A DNA stretch of 14,329 bases from Pseudomonadota bacterium (GTDB lineage: Bacteria; Desulfobacterota; Desulfobacteria; Desulfobacterales; Desulfobacteraceae), in the NCBI GenBank assembly GCA_018816605.1, contig JAHIVS010000206.1, positions 1 through 14,329 of the forward strand, read 5' to 3'. Positions 7,479-13,900 of the stretch are shown in pieces; the first letter of the stretch is position 1, and every line of letters starts with the position of its first letter. The translations under genes and the position numbers were made by a program. The notes under the pieces are model-generated. The model was given only the letters and a program-made list of their open reading frames with translations. It made no database searches and had not been told where the DNA came from.

Positions 7479-7548
7479 AATGATTTTCCTTACAGTATGG
7501 GGGGGTGAATGTCGCTAACGCGCCCTTCGGACTTTGGCCTTGCAGGAA

Positions 7549-7630
7549 GGGGTCAGGTTTTTTTTATTGTGCTTTTTATCAAAATTTGATTATCGTACTG
7601 AACAAAATGCAATAAGGAAAGCCTGACCCC
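7549..7630. repeat. 82-bp element with imperfect terminal inverted repeats
   Basis: The gap between the PLP-enzyme gene and marC (7479-7658) contains GGGGTCAGG (7549-7557) and its exact complement CCTGACCCC (7622-7630). Complementarity continues inward with mismatches: GGGGTCAGGtTTTttTTATTG against GGGGTCAGGcTTTccTTATTG, a stem of about 20-26 bp. The loop holds a further small dyad, ATCAAAATTTGAT (7578-7590). The element is AT-rich inside with GC-rich tips, encodes nothing, and lies wholly intergenic. It resembles a MITE or REP-like palindromic element of the kind scattered by IS200/RAYT-type transposases, or an RNA stem limiting readthrough from the PLP gene. No target-site duplication is obvious. 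Confidence 0.6.
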
Positions 7631-7658
7631 ATATAAAAGCGACCCTAAACAATAGCTT

Positions 7659-8642
7659 TCAAAACCGGTCGGCCCAGGCAAACAATTCAGGCGTACCGCC
7701 GGTGTGCCAGAACAAAACGGACTGGTCCCGGGAAAACACTTTTTTCTGGATCAGATCCAAAAGGCCGCCCATGGCCCGGGCCGTATAGACGGGTCCCAAA
7801 AGAATCCCTTCCTGCTGGGCCAGGGCCTTAATGGCATTGAATTCCATATCTTTCGGCTTTGCATATCCTGCCCCCAGATAATCACAGTTAAGGGAAAAAT
7901 CTGTCTGGCTCAGAACCCGGTCACTGCCGATTCTCCGTGCTGTTTCATTGGCAATGGATTCCAGGACGGGCAGGAAGGAGTCCTTGCCTGTTTTGGTCTG
8001 GTCTATGCTGATGCCAAGGATATCGCCTGCAAAACCGGTAATCTTTGCGCCCAGGCTCAGCCCGGCCTGGGTGCCGCCGGAACTTGAGGCAAACACAATG
8101 GCGGCCGGCACAAGGTCCAGAGCAGCAAGCTGGGGTTGCAGTTCGGCCATGGCAGCAACATAGCCCACGGAACCAATGGCGTTGGACCCGCCCACGGGGA
8201 TGACAAAGGGCTTCTTCCCCTTTGACCTCAGGTCGTCCGCCACCTGGATGATCCGTTTTTCCCGGTCCGCTCTATCGCAAAAATGGACCCGTGCCCGGAA
8301 GATTTTATCCAGGAGCAGATTTCCGTTGGGAACCTGTGGTGCTGTACCGCTTAAGACCAGATCACAGGCAAGTCCTGCTTTGCATGCAGCGGCGGCCGTA
8401 AGACGGCAGTGGTTGGATTGGATGCCCCCGGCCGTCACCAGGGTATCCGCCCCGTCTGCCAGCGCCTGGCCAATGAGAAATTCCAGCTTCCTGGTTTTAT
8501 TGCCCCCCATTCCCAGACAGGTCAGATCGTCCCGCTTCATGTAAATGTCAGGGCCCTGGCAGGACGCTGTCAGTTTTTTGAGATAATGGATGGGTGTTGG
8601 AAATTGTGCCAATTCAAATCGTGGCAAGCTGTCCAGGTTCAT
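7659..8642 (-). CDS. dcyD: PLP-dependent D-cysteine desulfhydrase-like enzyme (ACC deaminase family)
   Basis: A 327-residue fold-type II PLP enzyme. Lys49 in GMGGNKTRK is the predicted Schiff-base lysine; GGIQSNHCR at 72-80 carries the active-site Ser76; PVGGSN lies at 149-154 and SSSGGTQAG at 186-194 is the phosphate-binding loop. Two positions separate ACC deaminases (Glu and Leu) from D-cysteine desulfhydrases: here YTARAM has Thr287 and HTGG has Thr314, so ACC deaminase activity is unlikely. D-cysteine to pyruvate, ammonia and sulfide is the best guess; L-cysteate sulfo-lyase is the main alternative within the family. The ATG at 8642 is preceded by AAGGGGGC. It is the last gene of the importer operon, 42 bp after the ATPase gene, recalling E. 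coli, where dcyD sits with the cystine importer genes. The symbol is family-level. Confidence 0.82.
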   Translation of the reverse strand: MNLDSLPRFELAQFPTPIHYLKKLTASCQGPDIYMKRDDLTCLGMGGNKTRKLEFLIGQALADGADTLVTAGGIQSNHCRLTAAAACKAGLACDLVLSGTAPQVPNGNLLLDKIFRARVHFCDRADREKRIIQVADDLRSKGKKPFVIPVGGSNAIGSVGYVAAMAELQPQLAALDLVPAAIVFASSSGGTQAGLSLGAKITGFAGDILGISIDQTKTGKDSFLPVLESIANETARRIGSDRVLSQTDFSLNCDYLGAGYAKPKDMEFNAIKALAQQEGILLGPVYTARAMGGLLDLIQKKVFSRDQSVLFWHTGGTPELFAWADRF

Positions 8643-8684
8643 GATGCCCCCTTTTTACCAATTGCTGATATGGTTCTTATTGAA

Positions 8685-9413
8685 TTAATGGGTTAAAATC
8701 TTGCCGATAAAATCAGCGGCTCGCTCGGTTTTGGGGTTGTCAAAAAATTGGGCCGGGGTGCCGGTTTCAATAATTTTTCCCTCATCCATGAACAACACCC
8801 GGTCGGCTACTTTTTTGGCAAACCCCATTTCATGGGTGACCACGCACATGGTCATACCCTCGGACACCAGATTGACCATTACATCCAAAACCTCACCGAT
8901 CATTTCCGGATCCAAGGCAGAGGTGGGCTCGTCAAAGAGCATGATTTCAGGGGACATGGCAAGCCCCCTGGCAATGGCCACCCGCTGCTGCTGGCCACCG
9001 GAAAGCTGTGCCGGGTAGGCGTCTGCTTTTTCCGTCAGCCCCACCTGGACCAGCTTTTCCATGGCAATTTGCCTGGCCTGGCTTCTGGCCATATGCTTGA
9101 CATTCACCGGGGCCAGCATGATGTTCTGCATCACCGTCATATGGGGATACAAATGGAATTGCTGGAACACGAACCCGATCTCCGCCCGCAGACGGGTCAG
9201 GTTGGTGGATCTCTGATGAACGGGGGTTTTGTTGACCATGATCTCCCCTTTCTGGATCTTCTCAAGGCGATTGATGCACCGGATCAGGGTAGATTTTCCC
9301 GAACCGCTGGGCCCGCAGATGACCAGCACTTCGCCTTTTTCTATCTTTAAATTGATATTGTTTAACACATGAAGCTTGCCATACCACTTGTTTACATCTT
9401 TAAATTCAATCAT
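8685..9413 (-). CDS. Polar amino-acid ABC transporter, ATP-binding protein
   Basis: A 242-residue ABC ATPase of the GlnQ/HisP/TcyN class that drives import from the cytoplasmic face. Walker A is GPSGSGKST at 34-42, the Q-loop [13 protein letters not shown] at 82-94, the ABC signature LSGGQQQR at 137-144, Walker B IMLFDEP at 157-163, and the switch histidine is His194 in THEMGFA. All catalytic elements are intact and the length is typical. The ATG at 9413 has only a weak GGA-type ribosome site. It follows the second permease gene by 88 bp, with no obvious promoter in that gap, and precedes the PLP-enzyme gene by 42 bp. The substrate cannot be read from the ATPase; the neighbouring lyase suggests cystine, cysteine or a related amino acid. 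Confidence 0.95.
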   Translation of the reverse strand: MIEFKDVNKWYGKLHVLNNINLKIEKGEVLVICGPSGSGKSTLIRCINRLEKIQKGEIMVNKTPVHQRSTNLTRLRAEIGFVFQQFHLYPHMTVMQNIMLAPVNVKHMARSQARQIAMEKLVQVGLTEKADAYPAQLSGGQQQRVAIARGLAMSPEIMLFDEPTSALDPEMIGEVLDVMVNLVSEGMTMCVVTHEMGFAKKVADRVLFMDEGKIIETGTPAQFFDNPKTERAADFIGKILTH

Positions 9414-9501
9414 CTTTTTTTCCAGTATGTCTATGTTGTTATCCCACTTGTCCGTTGGGGAGAGGGCAGTCCCGGTTGATCCCCCGGCCTTGCCGTCCCG
9501 G

Positions 9502-10155
9502 CTAAACCGCCATTTTCCGTTCCAGGTAATTGGACAGGAGGATTAAGGGGTATGAAATGGAAAAATATAAAATTCCGACCAATGAAAATACCATGAGCCC
9601 TTCGGGAATCCTTACCACGGTCACCCATCCCACCCTTGTCAATTCCATGACGCCTATGACCGATACCACAGAGGTGTCTTTTATCAGCAACACATATTGG
9701 CCGACCAGGGGGGGCAGGATTACCCGCATGGCCTGGGGGACAATCACCAGACGAAGCTGCTGGATAAGGCTCAGGCCCGAGGAGGTGGCTGCCTCCCACT
9801 GGCCCTTTGGAATGGCATTGATGCCGCCGGCCACAATTTCGCAGATAAAGGCCGACCCCATGATGCACATGGCCAAAAGAGCTGCCGGAAAAGCTTCCAG
9901 CTGAATCCCCCACTCGGGCAGAATAAAAAAGATGATAAAAATCTGAACCACAAAGGGGGTACCCCGGACAAAGGAGACATAGATCCCGATAATAAATTTC
10001 AGAATCCTGTTGTTCCCGGATCTGAAAATCCCCAGGACAAACCCGAGCAGGGTGCAGGTCAAAAGACTGATAAAGGCGATCTTGCTGGTCATCCACAAGC
10101 CCTTTAGAAAAAACGGATAGATCTCCACAAGCCGGGCAAAATAAAAGGCCATCAT
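9502..10155 (-). CDS. Amino-acid ABC transporter permease (second of pair)
   Basis: A 217-residue inner-membrane permease of the His/Glu/Gln/Arg/opine class. It has about five hydrophobic helices; RGTPFVVQ at 64-71 is the family's conserved segment and the EAA loop runs from [18 protein letters not shown] (110-127) to [10 protein letters not shown] (140-149), which docks onto the ATPase. The ATG at 10155 begins 2 bp after the stop of the first permease, and its GGAGG ribosome site lies within that gene's last codons, so the two permeases are translationally coupled and probably form a heterodimeric channel. It is clearly different from its neighbour in sequence, not a recent duplicate. A longer frame in the same region (9431-10096) is its shadow. 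Confidence 0.94.
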   Translation of the reverse strand: MMAFYFARLVEIYPFFLKGLWMTSKIAFISLLTCTLLGFVLGIFRSGNNRILKFIIGIYVSFVRGTPFVVQIFIIFFILPEWGIQLEAFPAALLAMCIMGSAFICEIVAGGINAIPKGQWEAATSSGLSLIQQLRLVIVPQAMRVILPPLVGQYVLLIKDTSVVSVIGVMELTRVGWVTVVRIPEGLMVFSLVGILYFSISYPLILLSNYLERKMAV

Positions 10156-10157
10156 AA

Positions 10158-10826
10158 TCAGTACACCTCCCTGAAAATCAGTCGTTTCTGGGACCAGTCC
10201 GCCAGGGTTTTAAGGACAAAATAGATGCACATGTAGAAGAAGGCCACCGTGAAAAATGCCTCGGAAGGCATGAACCGTTCCGATGTCATGGTCTGGCCGC
10301 ACCGGGTCAGTTCCATCACTGAAATCAGGGACAGCAGGGCTGAATCCTTTACCAGGACGATGGCCTGGCCCAGCAGGGGCGGTACCGTTACCCCCAGGGC
10401 CTGGGGCAGGATAATAAAGCGCATCCGCTGGAAATAATTTAACCCCGAAGAAACCCCCGCCTCCAGCTGGCCTGAGTCCACCGCATTGATCCCGGCCCGG
10501 ATGATCTCTGCAATATATGCCCCGGAATTGAGCATCAAAGCCAGTATCCCGGTCTGGATTTCCGGTATTTTCACTCCCAGGGTGGGCAGCCCGAAATAAA
10601 GAAAATAAATCTGCACCAGCAAAGGAGTGGACCGGATAATCTCAATATAGGCAATGGCCGGATATTTTATGGATTTAATACTGGATATCCTGGCCGCACA
10701 TGCAATGATGCCCATTGCCAATGCCAGCAGGATGGATACAATGGATATGAAAAAGGTGGATTTGAGCCCGGTGAAAAACAGGGGCAGATATTCGATGATG
10801 ATTCTGAAATTAAAATCCGTCAGCAT
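10158..10826 (-). CDS. Amino-acid ABC transporter permease (first of pair)
   Basis: A 222-residue inner-membrane permease of the same class. Conserved elements are EIIRSTPLLVQIYF at 62-75 and the EAA loop AGINAVDSGQLEAGVSSGL (111-129) through PQALGVTVPP (141-150). Five or so hydrophobic segments cover most of the protein. The ATG at 10826 has a poor ribosome site and lies just downstream of a terminator-like hairpin, so its expression relative to the binding protein is probably reduced. It ends 2 bp before the second permease. Together with that permease, the ATPase and the binding protein it makes a complete importer. Confidence 0.94.
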   Translation of the reverse strand: MLTDFNFRIIIEYLPLFFTGLKSTFFISIVSILLALAMGIIACAARISSIKSIKYPAIAYIEIIRSTPLLVQIYFLYFGLPTLGVKIPEIQTGILALMLNSGAYIAEIIRAGINAVDSGQLEAGVSSGLNYFQRMRFIILPQALGVTVPPLLGQAIVLVKDSALLSLISVMELTRCGQTMTSERFMPSEAFFTVAFFYMCIYFVLKTLADWSQKRLIFREVY

Positions 10827-10846
10827 GGTGTCGTCCGTTTTGGGTT

Positions 10847-10881
10847 AAAAGGGTGTGCCCCGCAGCCATGCGGCGCACACC
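10847..10881 (-). terminator. Hairpin plus T-run between binding-protein and permease genes (partial terminator)
   Basis: On the minus strand the 99-bp gap holds GGTGTGC (10881-10875), an inner CCGCA, a 4-nt loop TGGC-type turn, TGCGG, and GCACACC (10858-10852). This is a 12-bp stem with a single internal mismatch, followed by C and TTTT (10850-10847). The short T-run suggests incomplete termination or protection of the upstream message from 3' decay, the usual way a binding protein is made in excess over its permeases. No promoter is evident between it and the permease ATG. Confidence 0.68.
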
Positions 10882-10925
10882 ATTGACTTAGATAAAGATC
10901 ACTGGCTGTATTTTTAAAAACCGAT

Positions 10926-11723
10926 TTAGTGGTCTTTTTTCCACTCGATGCCCTTGAGCCAATAATTGATGTTGGCATCATATTCCCCATTGGACCGGAC
11001 GGTTTTAAAATACAGATTGATCCACTGCCACAGGTCTACAGATTCCTGACGGACGGCAAAGGATAAGGGATCCTTACCGGTACCCAGGCGTTTGTCCAGC
11101 AAACGGATGGAGTCGGGCGGAAAATCCGGAAGAACGGTGAGAACTGCCAGGTCATCATTGACGCCGGCGTCCACATGGCCTGCAATCAGCGCCTGGATAA
11201 TCATCCGGCCCCCGCCTTTATAGGATTTAATTTTGGCATTGGGCAAATATTGTTTGGCCATGGTCTCACCTGTGGAGCCCAGAAGAACCCCCACGGTAAC
11301 TTCGGGTTTATTTACATCTTCAAGGGTTTGAAAAGCGGCGCCGGTTGTGGTGAAGATACAGGGCTGGACTTCGATCCAGGGATCGGCAAAGGAAATTTTA
11401 AGGGCCCTTTTCAGGGTGGGGGTCATGTCGGCGGCCAGGATGTCTGCCTTACCGGAAAGCAATGCCGGAATCAGGCCGTCCCAGTCAAAATCCAGAATAA
11501 CGAGTTTAACCCCCATGGCATCTGCCATTCCCTTGGCAAAATCGATCATGGAACCGGCCTGCACTCCGTTTTTGTTAACAAATGCATAGGGAGCCGCACC
11601 CGACTGAACCGCCACCCGAAGCTCTCCTCGTTTAACAATCTCGCCCAGGGTGCCGGCAAAACTTGTGCTGGTAAAGAATACGGCCATGGCCAAAATAAGT
11701 GAAACCAATTTTTTTCGATTCAT
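10926..11723 (-). CDS. Amino-acid ABC transporter periplasmic substrate-binding protein
   Basis: A 265-residue family 3 solute-binding protein. Residues 1-23 form a Sec signal peptide (basic MNRKK, hydrophobic core, SFA cleavage site), giving a mature protein starting GTLGEI; there is no lipobox Cys. The mature part shows LRVAVQSGAAPYAFV (35-49), Arg106 in TPTLKRALKISF (expected to bind the substrate carboxylate), GSTGE at 149-153 and Asp185 in AGHVDAGVNDD (expected to bind the amino group), so the ligand is an alpha-amino acid. The side chain specificity cannot be assigned. The ATG at 11723 has a perfect AAAGGAG site. It lies 83 bp after the saccharopine dehydrogenase-like gene and before the hairpin that precedes the permeases. 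Confidence 0.94.
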   Translation of the reverse strand: MNRKKLVSLILAMAVFFTSTSFAGTLGEIVKRGELRVAVQSGAAPYAFVNKNGVQAGSMIDFAKGMADAMGVKLVILDFDWDGLIPALLSGKADILAADMTPTLKRALKISFADPWIEVQPCIFTTTGAAFQTLEDVNKPEVTVGVLLGSTGETMAKQYLPNAKIKSYKGGGRMIIQALIAGHVDAGVNDDLAVLTVLPDFPPDSIRLLDKRLGTGKDPLSFAVRQESVDLWQWINLYFKTVRSNGEYDANINYWLKGIEWKKDH

Positions 11724-11806
11724 CTTGTTCTCCTTTTAATCTTGCTGTTATAAAATCAACGGTAATACCGCGACATCCCTTTGCCAATTTTTTTTGTGCA
11801 GTGCAC

Positions 11807-12976
11807 TTATATCTCCTCCAGTGTCTCCTTTATCACAATCCCTCTTTTTTTCAAGCGTTCCATGAAAAGCGCCACGGGAATATGGATGAGGGGCGACAAC
11901 ACCCCTTTTTCTTTGATTTCCCCCCTTGCGATCATCTTGGCGACAATACAGGCCGTATACCCCACGCCCTTGCTCATGGCCAGAATCCCTGTGTCCAGAT
12001 CCCGCTCAATGAGCAGGGAACTGGTCAGACGCATGGGGCGGTTGTCCTTTATCCCCTCAAAAATATTGATCATGGCGATCAAATCCTTTTCATCCTCCCG
12101 ATACTGCATCCGGGGGCCTAAAAACTTGTCAAGAAAATCCCTGGGCGAGACCTTGCCTTCAAGTCCCGGCACCGGGTCTTCACTTAAAAAGCCCAACACT
12201 TTCAACGGCCGCCAGAAATCACTCCATCCGGGCCAGCGCAACGAATAGCGTCCGGTATGAACCATGTCCTTGGTCACTCCCATGCGATCGGTGAAAAAAA
12301 CGGCATCCCCGTTGGGAATGGCTTCCAGGGTGCCCAGTCCCGGAAATTCAATGGGGTGAACAAAACAAGGATCATGCTGATGTTCCCCCGGGATATCAAT
12401 AATTTTTCCGCCCTCTATGATCCGGCCGTCCCGCATGATGGAACTCAATACCCCCCGCCAGATCCAGGAAACTTTATATTTCATGGGATTGTCACAGGCA
12501 TTTGCCTCGGGAAAACCGCCGCAATAGGAATTGATCACAGACAGGGAATCAAATCTTGATTTGGCATCCCCGTACATCACCAGATCTATCCCCGGGTCCA
12601 GCCCGCATTCGGGCATGATGGTGATACCGGCCTGTTTGGCCCGTTTGTCCAGAGCTTCAGGGGAATAGGCATAATTGGTATTGACCACATTCACCCGGGC
12701 CTCCAGGGCTGCTTCATACACAAATGTTTTGCATTCCTTGGGCAGAAGATCAATGACCACGTCCACCTGTTTATACAGGCGCAGCAGGTCTGCTTTGTTT
12801 TCCACATTCATCTTGACCCGGGTGATCTTTTCCATGTTGGTGAAATCGGCAATTTTCGACAATTCGTCAAACCGCAGATCTGCACAGATAATCTCTTTGA
12901 CCTGGTCGTCGGAAGCCAGATCATACAGTGCGGTCCTTCCCTGGATACCGGCCCCGCCGAGAACTAAAATTTTCAT
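11807..12976 (-). CDS. Saccharopine dehydrogenase-like / lysine 6-dehydrogenase-like oxidoreductase
   Basis: A 389-residue NAD(P)-dependent enzyme. The Rossmann motif GGAGIQGR lies at 7-14, an acidic strand end CADLR at 31-35 suggests NAD(H) preference, VDVVIDLLP (71-79) is the second nucleotide strand, and MPECGLDPGIDLVMYG (121-136) is the family's PG signature at the domain junction. The C-terminal half fits the saccharopine dehydrogenase / lysine 6-dehydrogenase group, which oxidises or forms C-N bonds at amino-acid side chains. Substrate is unknown. The ATG at 12976 has GAGG upstream. It is the first structural gene after gntR, with a candidate promoter and operator in the 71-bp gap, and it precedes the amino-acid importer, so the transported compound or a derivative is the likely substrate. 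Confidence 0.85.
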   Translation of the reverse strand: MKILVLGGAGIQGRTALYDLASDDQVKEIICADLRFDELSKIADFTNMEKITRVKMNVENKADLLRLYKQVDVVIDLLPKECKTFVYEAALEARVNVVNTNYAYSPEALDKRAKQAGITIMPECGLDPGIDLVMYGDAKSRFDSLSVINSYCGGFPEANACDNPMKYKVSWIWRGVLSSIMRDGRIIEGGKIIDIPGEHQHDPCFVHPIEFPGLGTLEAIPNGDAVFFTDRMGVTKDMVHTGRYSLRWPGWSDFWRPLKVLGFLSEDPVPGLEGKVSPRDFLDKFLGPRMQYREDEKDLIAMINIFEGIKDNRPMRLTSSLLIERDLDTGILAMSKGVGYTACIVAKMIARGEIKEKGVLSPLIHIPVALFMERLKKRGIVIKETLEEI

Positions 12977-13030
12977 ATATGCCTCTTCTTTTTTTGTTTA
13001 ATGGATTGGGTATGGCCTCTCATCTTTTTC

Positions 13031-13042
13031 AATGTATACATT
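13031..13042. promoter_or_regulatory. Candidate GntR operator before the oxidoreductase/importer operon
   Basis: AATGTATACATT is a perfect 12-bp palindrome in the short gap between gntR and the oxidoreductase gene. It matches, at 8 of 10 core positions, the ATGTACACAT site before gntR. It covers the predicted -10 box of the downstream operon. FCD-type GntR regulators commonly bind short palindromes with a T-A rich centre, which supports the assignment to the neighbouring GntR protein; this remains inference. Confidence 0.6.
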
Positions 13043-13061
13043 AGGCACTACAATTTTACAA
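13033..13061 (-). promoter_or_regulatory. Candidate promoter for the oxidoreductase-importer-lyase operon
   Basis: On the minus strand, TTGTAA (13061-13056) and TATACA (13038-13033) are spaced by 17 bp; each matches 4 of 6 consensus bases. The -35 lies in the last codons of gntR. The start would be near 13026, leaving a leader of about 50 nt. The palindromic operator overlaps the -10. Confidence 0.4.
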
Positions 13062-13701
13062 ACATCTGCTCAAATGTGGTGCGAACGTGCTGTTTCATAA
13101 GGTTCCCCGCTTTTTCTTCATTCCTGTTTTCAATGGCCTGAACAATTTCCGCGTGCTGGCGGGGGCCTGTTTCCTGATTTCCTGAAACCAGTTTCCCGGT
13201 ATAATAATTATCAAAAAAGAAAATATAGGTATGGGAACGCCAAAACGCATGGCGGCAGTAATGCTCCAGATATTTGTTCTGACTGATCCGCGCAATGCCC
13301 AGGTGAAAAGCTTCATTCACATGGACATAGGCCAGCTTTGAAGGTGCCTTTTTCAATGCTTCCTCCTGCCCAAGAAGACCATAGAGAAAAGCCACATCCC
13401 TGTCTGTCACCTGCCTGGCAGCAGAAGCCGCCGCCAGACCCTCTAAACCTTCCCTTACGGTAAAAATATGGCGGGCGTCTTCCGGGCTGACCGCCGGAAT
13501 AAAGCAGCCTTTTTTCTTTTTTTTATCTAAAAACCCTTCTGCCACCAGCTGCCCCAGGGCATGGCGGACAGGGGTCCGACTCAGCTCCAGGGCCTCTGAC
13601 AATTGGGTTTCAAGCAAAAAATCACCGGGCTTAAAATGGTTGTCAATGATCAACCGAATAATGGAGTGGTATGCAAATTCTTCCAGATTCTTTTTTGCCA
13701 T
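13048..13701 (-). CDS. GntR-family transcriptional regulator, FadR/FCD subfamily
   Basis: A 217-residue regulator. The N-terminal winged helix (about 6-70) contains LETQLSEALELSRTPVRHAL at 30-49 and the wing KKKKKGCFIPA at 60-70. The all-helical FCD ligand domain (about 77-212) has the metal-site pattern NEAFH (129-133), RQHAEI with His183 and KQHV with His205; the usual Asp four residues before the first His is Asn129 here. Such domains bind metal-chelated small organic acids or amino-acid derivatives. The ATG at 13701 is preceded by GAGGAACAAGG. Its neighbours suggest it controls the oxidoreductase/importer/lyase operon directly downstream. Similar palindromes before gntR and before that operon support auto- and operon regulation. 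Confidence 0.92.
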   Translation of the reverse strand: MAKKNLEEFAYHSIIRLIIDNHFKPGDFLLETQLSEALELSRTPVRHALGQLVAEGFLDKKKKKGCFIPAVSPEDARHIFTVREGLEGLAAASAARQVTDRDVAFLYGLLGQEEALKKAPSKLAYVHVNEAFHLGIARISQNKYLEHYCRHAFWRSHTYIFFFDNYYTGKLVSGNQETGPRQHAEIVQAIENRNEEKAGNLMKQHVRTTFEQMFVKL

Positions 13702-13726
13702 TTGCCTTGTTCCTCAAAATTTATTA

Positions 13727-13736
13727 ATGTACACAT
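13727..13736. promoter_or_regulatory. Candidate GntR operator before gntR
   Basis: ATGTACACAT consists of ATGT and ACAT half-sites around an AC centre and resembles the perfect palindrome downstream of gntR. It lies 25 bp upstream of the gntR ATG and overlaps the predicted -10, as expected for autorepression. Confidence 0.5.
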
Positions 13737-13761
13737 AATGACAGGGTGACGCTTCTGTCAA
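13732..13761 (-). promoter_or_regulatory. Candidate gntR promoter
   Basis: On the minus strand there is a perfect -35 TTGACA (13761-13756) and, 18 bp on, TATGTG (13737-13732), a poor -10 with three consensus bases. The start would lie near 13725, about 24 nt before the ATG. The -10 overlaps the candidate operator and the -35 overlaps one arm of a TGACAG/CTGTCA dyad. Confidence 0.4.
13739..13760. promoter_or_regulatory. Dyad TGACAG-N10-CTGTCA in the gntR/tesB divergent region
   Basis: Perfect 6-bp inverted arms at 13739-13744 and 13755-13760 with a 10-bp spacer. The right arm overlaps the -35 of gntR. Spacing of 16 bp between arm centres could suit a dimeric regulator, but nothing in the window identifies it. 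A separate perfect palindrome, TTGCCGGCAA, follows at 13771-13780. Confidence 0.3.
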
Positions 13762-13900
13762 GTCATTTTTTTGCCGGCAACAGAGAGAACCCGTCAAAAA
13801 CCGATTCAGTTTCCGGCCAGTCGGTGATAGGATGGCCCCGGCCCGATGAACAGAAAAATCAAGCGCCGGAGGTGACGCGTTTACAAAAAGGAATCGATGA

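Noticed and set aside
9431..10096. A 221-codon minus-strand frame overlapping the second permease
   Set aside because: It is the permease gene read out of frame; the other frame carries clear membrane helices and the EAA motif.
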